From an uncultured Porphyromonadaceae bacterium (GTDB taxonomy: Bacteria; Bacteroidota; Bacteroidia; Bacteroidales; Muribaculaceae), in NCBI GenBank assembly GCA_902475285.1, contig CABRZA010000054.1, forward strand, positions 1 to 14,809: 14,809 nt of DNA. The letters run 5' to 3'. A model generated the notes under the pieces. The model was not told the origin of the DNA. It did no database searches and saw nothing but the letters and a program-made list of their open reading frames with translations. The position numbers were made by a program, and so were the translations under genes. Positions 8,453 through 14,809 of the stretch are shown piece after piece. The stretch's first letter is position 1. Every line of letters starts with the position of its first letter.

Positions 8453-9688
8453 TTAATTCATTTTCGGGATGTCCTTGATGATTTGGAGCATGAGGTCGTA
8501 GGCTTCGGTCATCTCGGTGAGGTCGGCCCACTCGCGCGTGGAGTGGATTTCGTGCTGGCCGGTGAAGAGGCACAGGCCGCCGTTCTGGCCTTTTGCGGCC
8601 ATCATTGCGGCCGTAGTTCCGCCGCGTGCCGACTTGAACTCTATCTCCTTGCCCGTGGTTGCGGCGGCTTTGGCCACCACATCCTTGATGCCGGGATAAA
8701 GGGTGTAGGCCACGTTCTCGTACTGCATCTGCGAACTGATTACTTCGGCCTTGACGTTGGGGAACTTGCGGGCCACCTGCGCCATGGCGTCGGCGAGGAT
8801 TTTGTCGAAAAGCTCGCCCTGCTTCTTGTCGAAATAGCGGACGCGTGTGAGGACGGTCACGTCCATTTCGACGCCCTTCTGCTTGAAACTCCAGGGGTGG
8901 ATGTATCCTTCCTCGCCCTCGGTGTTCTCGGGGCGGTATTCGGCCGGAATGAAGGCTACGAACTCGGCAGCGGCGGCCACGGCGTCGCCGTATTTCTGAG
9001 CCTTGGCATAGCCCGGATGGGCTTCCTTGCCTATGAAGCGCACGTCGAAAGTGCGGGCGGTGAAGTTGCTTATCGTCACCTCTTTGCCCTCTTCGCCGTC
9101 GAGGTCGAAGAGTATGTCGGGCGAGAAGATGTCGGGGTCGATATTGTCGGCCGAATGGCCCACGTCCTCTCGGGGGCAGAAGGCCACGACGACGCGGCCG
9201 TGCTTTATCTTCTTGTCGCGCAGGAGGGTGCGGACGAGCTGCATGGCTATGGTACAGCCGCACTTGTCGTCGGCGCCCAGGAGGGTGGTTCCGTCGGTGC
9301 GCACTATGGTGTGTCCGTCGCGGGTGTCTACCACGGGGTGTATTTCGCCGCTTTTAATCTCGGGCGTCACGTCGAGATGGCAGCTTATGCCCAGCGAGGG
9401 GCAGGAGCCTTTGATGTTTGAGGGGATGTCGACATACACATAGCACTCGGGGCTCATGACCACGTCGACGCCCTTGGCGCCGGACTCGGCCACGATGGCA
9501 TCGGCGTCGGCCTTGATGGCGAGAGCCATGCGGTACTCGCCGGCAGTGTAGAGGCTGTCGTCGTGCGACTGGCTGTTGATGGCTGTATATTTCACGAAAG
9601 TATCGAGCATTTCTTTCTCGACATTCGTTTTTGCCACGGCCCCGACGGTCGTCATGAGGGCAATAGCAAAGAGGAGCAAAAATCTCAT
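8453..9688 (-). CDS. pepT: secreted peptidase T-like M20 metallopeptidase
   Basis: Peptidase T is a two-zinc tripeptide aminopeptidase of family M20, normally cytosolic. This 411-residue protein aligns by eye with PepT along its length (about 408 residues in E. coli) but starts with a signal peptide, MRFLLLFAIALMTTVGAVA, with likely cleavage after residue 19. Metal-site motifs are H104 (GISCHLD), D140 (LLGADDKCG), E174-D175 (CPREDVG), D197 (FDLDGEE) and H382 (HEIHSTREW). H224 in AHPGYAK matches the dimer-domain HPGTAK. PepT usually has PDEE(V/I)G, so the second glutamate, a metal ligand, is replaced by aspartate. The later GGTDG motif is GGTTA here. The protein probably acts in the periplasm on short peptides. 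It has its own promoter box at 9711-9718 and is followed by a hairpin, so it seems monocistronic. Confidence 0.88.
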   Translation of the reverse strand: MRFLLLFAIALMTTVGAVAKTNVEKEMLDTFVKYTAINSQSHDDSLYTAGEYRMALAIKADADAIVAESGAKGVDVVMSPECYVYVDIPSNIKGSCPSLGISCHLDVTPEIKSGEIHPVVDTRDGHTIVRTDGTTLLGADDKCGCTIAMQLVRTLLRDKKIKHGRVVVAFCPREDVGHSADNIDPDIFSPDILFDLDGEEGKEVTISNFTARTFDVRFIGKEAHPGYAKAQKYGDAVAAAAEFVAFIPAEYRPENTEGEEGYIHPWSFKQKGVEMDVTVLTRVRYFDKKQGELFDKILADAMAQVARKFPNVKAEVISSQMQYENVAYTLYPGIKDVVAKAAATTGKEIEFKSARGGTTAAMMAAKGQNGGLCLFTGQHEIHSTREWADLTEMTEAYDLMLQIIKDIPKMN

Positions 9689-9710
9689 AGCTTACAGGAA
9701 TAAATTTTGG

Positions 9711-9718
9711 CAAATATA
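9711..9718 (-). promoter_or_regulatory. -7 promoter element of the peptidase T gene
   Basis: The minus strand reads TATATTTG, an exact TAnnTTTG box, 23 bases upstream of the pepT ATG. That places the transcription start near 9704. TTTG motifs occur upstream, but at 12 and 32 bases rather than the usual 19-21, so the -33 half is not convincing. Confidence 0.5.
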
Positions 9719-10033
9719 GTCAAAATAATTCAAATCCGATTATGTGTGAACAAATAGTTCTCGCTTGGTTTTTGCTTGCTTGAAGATAGTGGATTTGTGG
9801 GTGAGTAATTTTTATGCTTAATTTTCGCGGTCGGGTAGGGGAGTGCGGGCGCTTTTGGCGCGGAAGGCTTATTGCGGGCGTAATGCGACTATTTGTTTTA
9901 GGCAGGGAAATATTGGTTTTGTAAATCTAAGTAGTTGATGTCAAGGTTTATATGGTGATAATATTTAAAACGTTGCGCGCTGAGGTTTTAAAATTCTGAA
10001 GGTAGTCGGGTATTCGTTCGGTATTTTCGACAG
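9719..10033. other. gene-poor AT-rich intergenic stretch
   Basis: About 315 bases separate the pepT promoter from the fumarase terminator. I see no tRNA, rRNA, convincing small-RNA hairpin, repeat or coding frame of note. The longest small plus-strand frame noticed is 36 codons from an ATG at 9814, arginine- and glycine-rich and without promoter or homology cues. The middle (about 9825-9890) is richer in G than its flanks. Nothing functional is claimed. Confidence 0.6.
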
Positions 10034-10069
10034 AAAAACGGCCACCGGAGTGAGAGTTCCAGTGGCCGT
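10034..10069 (-). terminator. terminator downstream of fumarase
   Basis: ACGGCCAC (10038-10045) pairs with GTGGCCGT (10062-10069). After one mismatch the stem extends inward through GGA/TCC. On the minus strand it is followed by five Ts (complement of 10034-10038). It lies 22 bases after the fumarase stop and closes the ybeY-mnmG-apt-fumarase gene group. Confidence 0.87.
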
Positions 10070-10091
10070 GGTGTGTCAGGGTGTGTTTGTC

Positions 10092-11747
10092 TTATTTTTT
10101 AGGAGCGACGGGGCAGCCTTCGCACTTCTTGCGGATTTCGGTGAAGAAGTCGTTGCCCTTGTCGTCGACGAGGATGAAGGCGGGGAAGTCCTCGACTTCG
10201 ATTTTCCAGATGGCCTCCATGCCGAGCTCGGGATATTCGAGGCACTCGACGCTCTTGATGGAGTTCTTGGCGAGAACGGCAGCCGGACCGCCGATGGAGC
10301 CGAGGTAGAAGCCGCCGTGCTTATGGCAAGAGTCGGTCACAACCTGCGAGCGGTTGCCCTTGGCGATCATGATCATCGAGCCGCCGGCGCTCTGGAATTG
10401 GTCGACGTAGCTGTCCATACGACCGGCCGTCGTGGGGCCGAAGGAGCCCGATGCCATGCCTTTGGGAGTCTTGGCGGGGCCGGCATAATAGATGGGATGG
10501 TCTTTGAGGTACTGTGGCATGGGCTCGCCGCGGTCGAGGCGTTCCTTGATTTTTGCGTGGGCTATGTCGCGGCCTACGATGATGGTGCCGCGCAGCGATA
10601 GGCGCGTCGATACGGGGTACTTCGAGAGTTCGGCAAGTACTTCGGCCATGGGTCGGTTGAGGTCGATTTGCACCACGTCGCCCTCGCCGGCCTTGCGGTA
10701 GCTTTCGGGGATGAGTTCGCCGGGGTTGCTGTCGAGGCGCTCTATCCACAGGCCCTCGCGGTTGATTTTTGCCTTAACGTTGCGGTCGGCCGAGCAGCTC
10801 ACGCCCATGCCTATGGGGCAGGAGGCGCCGTGGCGCGGCAGACGGATCACGCGGATGTCGTGGGCGAAGTATTTGCCGCCGAACTGTGCGCCGAGGCCCA
10901 GTTCTTCGGCGGCTTTTTTGAGTTCTGCTTCGAGCTCTACGTCGCGGAAGGCATGGCCGTATTCATTGCCGTGGGTAGGCAGGCTGTCGAGATATTTTAC
11001 GGAGGCTTTCTTTACCACTTCGAGGTTCTTTTCGGCCGATGTTCCGCCGATAACGAATGCGATGTGGTAGGGAGGACATGCCGCCGTGCCGAGGCTGCGC
11101 ATTTTCTCGATGAGGAAGGGCACGAGCTTATCGGGGTTGATGGTGGCTTTTGTTTCCTGATAGAGGTATGTCTTGTTGGCCGAGCCGCCGCCTTTTGCTA
11201 CGAAGAGGAAGTGGTATTCGTCGCCTTCGCCGGCGTGGATGTCGATTTGTGCCGGAAGGTTGCAGCCGGTGTTGACTTCCTCGTACATTGTCAGGGGGGC
11301 GTTCTGGCTGTAACGCAGATTGTCGGTGGTGTAGGTGAGGTATACGCCGTGAGATATTTTCTCTTCGTCGTTGCAGCCGGTGTATACATTCTGACCCTTG
11401 GTGGCGTGCACGATGGCTGTGCCGGTGTCCTGGCAGAAGGGAAGTTCGCCTTTGGCTGCCACTTCGGCATTGCGGAGCATGGTGAGGGCCACGAATTTGT
11501 CGTTCTCGCTGGCTTCGGGGTCGGAGAGGATGCGTGCCACCATGGCGTTGTGCTCGCGGCGGAGCATGAAGGCGTTGTCGTGCGTGGCCTGGCGTGTGAG
11601 CACGGTGAGGGCCTCAGGGTCGACCACGAGGAATTCGTGACCGCCCCAGTTCTCGACATGGACGTAGTCGGATGTGAGATGATAGTACTCGGTTGTGTCG
11701 GGGCCGAGGGGGAACATCTCCTGGTAGTGGAAGGGTTTGGTTGCCAT
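10092..11747 (-). CDS. fumA: class I fumarate hydratase, 4Fe-4S type
   Basis: Class I fumarase interconverts fumarate and malate using an oxygen-labile 4Fe-4S cluster. In Bacteroidales it serves the branch that reduces oxaloacetate via malate and fumarate to succinate. The 551-residue product matches the usual length (E. coli FumA, 548). Cluster cysteines fit C105 (LPFCQDTGTA), C224 (TAACPPYH) and C318 (GVSCSADRN); C310 in HGASCPIG is also nearby. Further conserved blocks are VNTGCNLPAQID, GGGSANKTYLYQ and the C-terminal swivelling domain with GPTTAGRMDSY and KGNRSQVVTDSCHKHGGFYL. An ATG at 11784-11786 would add 13 residues and overlap apt. The internal ATG at 11747 begins MATKPFHYQEMFPLG, gives the family length and leaves a 28-bp gap, so it is preferred. 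It is probably co-transcribed with apt and is followed by a terminator. Confidence 0.96.
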   Translation of the reverse strand: MATKPFHYQEMFPLGPDTTEYYHLTSDYVHVENWGGHEFLVVDPEALTVLTRQATHDNAFMLRREHNAMVARILSDPEASENDKFVALTMLRNAEVAAKGELPFCQDTGTAIVHATKGQNVYTGCNDEEKISHGVYLTYTTDNLRYSQNAPLTMYEEVNTGCNLPAQIDIHAGEGDEYHFLFVAKGGGSANKTYLYQETKATINPDKLVPFLIEKMRSLGTAACPPYHIAFVIGGTSAEKNLEVVKKASVKYLDSLPTHGNEYGHAFRDVELEAELKKAAEELGLGAQFGGKYFAHDIRVIRLPRHGASCPIGMGVSCSADRNVKAKINREGLWIERLDSNPGELIPESYRKAGEGDVVQIDLNRPMAEVLAELSKYPVSTRLSLRGTIIVGRDIAHAKIKERLDRGEPMPQYLKDHPIYYAGPAKTPKGMASGSFGPTTAGRMDSYVDQFQSAGGSMIMIAKGNRSQVVTDSCHKHGGFYLGSIGGPAAVLAKNSIKSVECLEYPELGMEAIWKIEVEDFPAFILVDDKGNDFFTEIRKKCEGCPVAPKK

Positions 11748-11775
11748 ATAGTGAGGAATTGTTTGTCGGGGAGTG

Positions 11776-12294
11776 TCAATAAACAATCAGTGAAGTCACC
11801 TCGGCGTCGGCGGGAAGGGCTGCGCGGCCGTTGAGCGCCGAAAGCTCGATGATGAAGTTGATGTAGATTTTCTTGGGGTTGAGGCTCTTCACCAGGGCGT
11901 AGGCGGCAGCCATTGTGCCGCCGGTAGCGAGGACGTCGTCGTGGAGCACCACGATATCGTCGGGGCCGATAGCGTCGCGGTGTATTTCGATGGTGTCGGT
12001 GCCGTATTCCTTGGCATATTCCATGCGGATTACGTCGGCGGGCAGTTTGCCGGGCTTACGGCAGGGCACGAAGCCGGCGCCGAGTTCGAAGGCGAGGATG
12101 GAGCCGCCGATGAAGCCGCGGCTTTCGATACCCACGACTTTGGTCACGCCTTTGTCGCGGTAGAGCTGCGAGAGGTCCCAGCCTATGATGTGCAGTGCGC
12201 GAGGGTCCTTGAATGCTGTGGTGAGGTCCTTGAACAGAACGCCCGGAGTGGGGAAGTCCTGCACGTCCCTGATTTTTGATTTGATGTATTCCAT
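11776..12294 (-). CDS. apt: adenine phosphoribosyltransferase
   Basis: Apt salvages free adenine by joining it to PRPP, giving AMP and pyrophosphate in the cytosol. The 172-residue product has the normal length. The N-terminus has the family pattern (IRDVQDFPTPGVLFKDLT, residues 8-25). ESRGFIGG lies at 57-64, the flexible-loop motif RKPGKLP at 79-85, and the PRPP-binding signature VVLHDDVLATGGT at 115-127. The upstream gap to mnmG (87 bp) holds the parS-like palindrome, and no clear TAnnTTTG box was found in it. Transcription may therefore read through from ybeY-mnmG. The downstream fumarase starts 28 bp away. Nothing in the protein is unusual. Confidence 0.97.
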   Translation of the reverse strand: MEYIKSKIRDVQDFPTPGVLFKDLTTAFKDPRALHIIGWDLSQLYRDKGVTKVVGIESRGFIGGSILAFELGAGFVPCRKPGKLPADVIRMEYAKEYGTDTIEIHRDAIGPDDIVVLHDDVLATGGTMAAAYALVKSLNPKKIYINFIIELSALNGRAALPADAEVTSLIVY

Positions 12295-12336
12295 AGCAGT
12301 GTTTATAACTTATTGATAATTCTTATTTTGGAGTTC

Positions 12337-12358
12337 AATTGTTCCACGTGGAACAATT
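12337..12358. promoter_or_regulatory. parS: parS centromere-like ParB-binding site
   Basis: Positions 12340-12355 read TGTTCCACGTGGAACA, an exact match to the broadly conserved parS consensus TGTTNCACGTGNAACA. The perfect palindrome extends three bases further on each side, giving 22 bp with no spacer. ParB (Spo0J) binds such sites as a dimer, loads as a CTP-dependent sliding clamp and helps segregate the origin region. The site lies in the mnmG-apt gap, and mnmG (gidA) is often near the replication origin. No parA or parB gene is in the window. A loop-free palindrome is a poor terminator, so a DNA-binding site is the better reading. Confidence 0.85.
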
Positions 12359-12381
12359 TTGTGTCTTATGTTTTTGCCGGG

Positions 12382-14262
<1,881 letters not shown>

Positions 14263-14297
14263 AGTCCAAACGTTAATTGTAGTTAAGTTGATGAAAA

Positions 14298-14753
14298 TCA
14301 ATTGCCGACAAATACTGCATCGATATCGGGCAGCAATGCCAGCGCTCGGTCTTCGGCAGCTTCCATTATCTCCCTCTCGCCGGGCCCCTTGTCGTTGATG
14401 CCGCAGAGGTGGAGGATGCCGTGGATTATGACGCGCAGGAGCTCGCGACGGGGATTCTGGCCGAGAGCCTCGGCGTTCGACGCCACCGTGTCGAGCGACA
14501 GAAAGATGTCGCCCCTCAGGAGCGAGCCCAGGCAATAATCGAAAGTAATGATGTCGGTAAAATAATGGTGGTCAAGATATTGCTCGTTCACTTCGAGAAT
14601 CTTGGCATCATCGCAGAATATATACGTCACCGAGCGCGGTGTGCGGTTGTAGCAATGCGCAACTTGGACAATCCACTGCTCAAGTTGTTGATAATCAAGC
14701 GCCGGGCGCTCCACACCCGACGATAACCATTCAAAAACGGGCGTCATATTCAT
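14298..14753 (-). CDS. ybeY: endoribonuclease YbeY (16S rRNA maturation factor)
   Basis: YbeY is a metal-dependent RNase involved in 3' end maturation of 16S rRNA and ribosome quality control. The 151-residue product has the family core: EVNEQYLDHHYFTDIITFDY at 54-73, then GDIFLSLD at 81-88, then the zinc motif HGILHLCG at 111-118. H111 and H115 are the first two ligands. The third histidine, GYDH in most bacteria, is absent; the sequence is INDKGPGERE, and Bacteroidota homologues usually have a similar replacement. MEAAEDRAL near the end is also typical. Translation may start at M1 (14753) or M3 (14747). With the promoter at 14766-14797 the 5' leader is only about 7-13 bases. It heads the ybeY-mnmG-apt-fumarase group. 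Confidence 0.95.
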   Translation of the reverse strand: MNMTPVFEWLSSGVERPALDYQQLEQWIVQVAHCYNRTPRSVTYIFCDDAKILEVNEQYLDHHYFTDIITFDYCLGSLLRGDIFLSLDTVASNAEALGQNPRRELLRVIIHGILHLCGINDKGPGEREIMEAAEDRALALLPDIDAVFVGN

Positions 14754-14765
14754 TATAAATCAATG

Positions 14766-14797
14766 CAAAAGTACAAAATAAAACTCCCCCATGCAAA
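14766..14797 (-). promoter_or_regulatory. Bacteroidota promoter for ybeY-mnmG
   Basis: On the minus strand TTTG (14794-14797) is followed after 20 bases by TACTTTTG (14766-14773), a full match to the TTTG / TAnnTTTG promoter pattern. Transcription would start near 14760, only a few bases before the ybeY start codon. It is the best-formed promoter in the window. Confidence 0.75.
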
Positions 14798-14809
14798 TTT
14801 TTCTTCCCC

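Noticed and set aside
9814..9924. 36-codon plus-strand frame in the pepT-fumarase gap
   Set aside because: Short, with arginine/glycine-rich composition and no promoter, terminator or recognisable relative.
12337..12358. Palindrome between mnmG and apt as an intrinsic terminator
   Set aside because: It has no loop and only a short T-run, while its core matches parS exactly. A protein-binding site is the better explanation.
14263..14535. 91-codon N-terminal extension of mnmG
   Set aside because: It overlaps ybeY in another frame, is arginine/proline-rich, and precedes the canonical MnmG start with its FAD motif.

Overview
The window looks like a chromosomal segment from a Bacteroidota anaerobe of the order Bacteroidales, possibly Muribaculaceae or a relative. 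Three things point there. Several genes are preceded by the Bacteroidota promoter motif (TTTG, then TAnnTTTG) with no clear Shine-Dalgarno sequence. The fumarase is the oxygen-sensitive class I iron-sulfur type. The very large secreted alpha-2-macroglobulin resembles those of gut Bacteroidales. The family assignment is a guess from composition and protein style, not a search result. Every confident gene lies on the minus strand, so the window is read from high to low coordinates.

Layout in transcription order. (1) 14.8-10.0 kb: ybeY (rRNA maturation), mnmG (tRNA wobble-uridine modification), apt (adenine salvage) and a class I fumarate hydratase. Gaps are 35, 87 and 28 nt, and a hairpin terminator closes the group at about 10.05 kb. 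A near-ideal promoter precedes ybeY. Between mnmG and apt lies a perfect 22-bp palindrome that contains TGTTCCACGTGGAACA, a full match to the ParB-binding parS consensus. With mnmG (gidA), often an origin-linked gene, next to it, this suggests the window is in the origin-proximal domain of the chromosome. (2) 10.03-9.72 kb: about 315 bp of AT-rich DNA with no recognised gene. (3) 9.7-8.45 kb: a secreted, divergent peptidase T-like M20 metallopeptidase with its own promoter. (4) 8.34-2.83 kb: a secreted alpha-2-macroglobulin of 1837 residues that appears to lack the thioester motif. Its promoter is interleaved with a hairpin that may terminate the peptidase transcript. (5) 2.83-2.57 kb: an intergenic cluster of short palindromes resembling a dispersed REP-like repeat. 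(6) 2.57-0.63 kb: the groES-groEL chaperonin operon with a strong terminator. (7) 0.55-0.16 kb: a small triple-membrane-segment protein gene with its own -7 box. Its reading frame is interrupted by an in-frame TGA just after a plausible ATG. (8) 0.13-0 kb: a bidirectional terminator and the possible tail of a convergent plus-strand membrane protein gene.

Most of the window is core housekeeping: translation quality, tRNA modification, purine salvage, central anaerobic carbon metabolism and protein folding. The secreted peptidase and macroglobulin form an envelope/protease-interaction section. No new multi-gene defence, mobile or biosynthetic system is visible. The most notable signals are the parS site, the in-frame TGA in the small membrane gene, the degenerate thioester region, the altered metal-site residues of the peptidase, and the palindromic repeat cluster.
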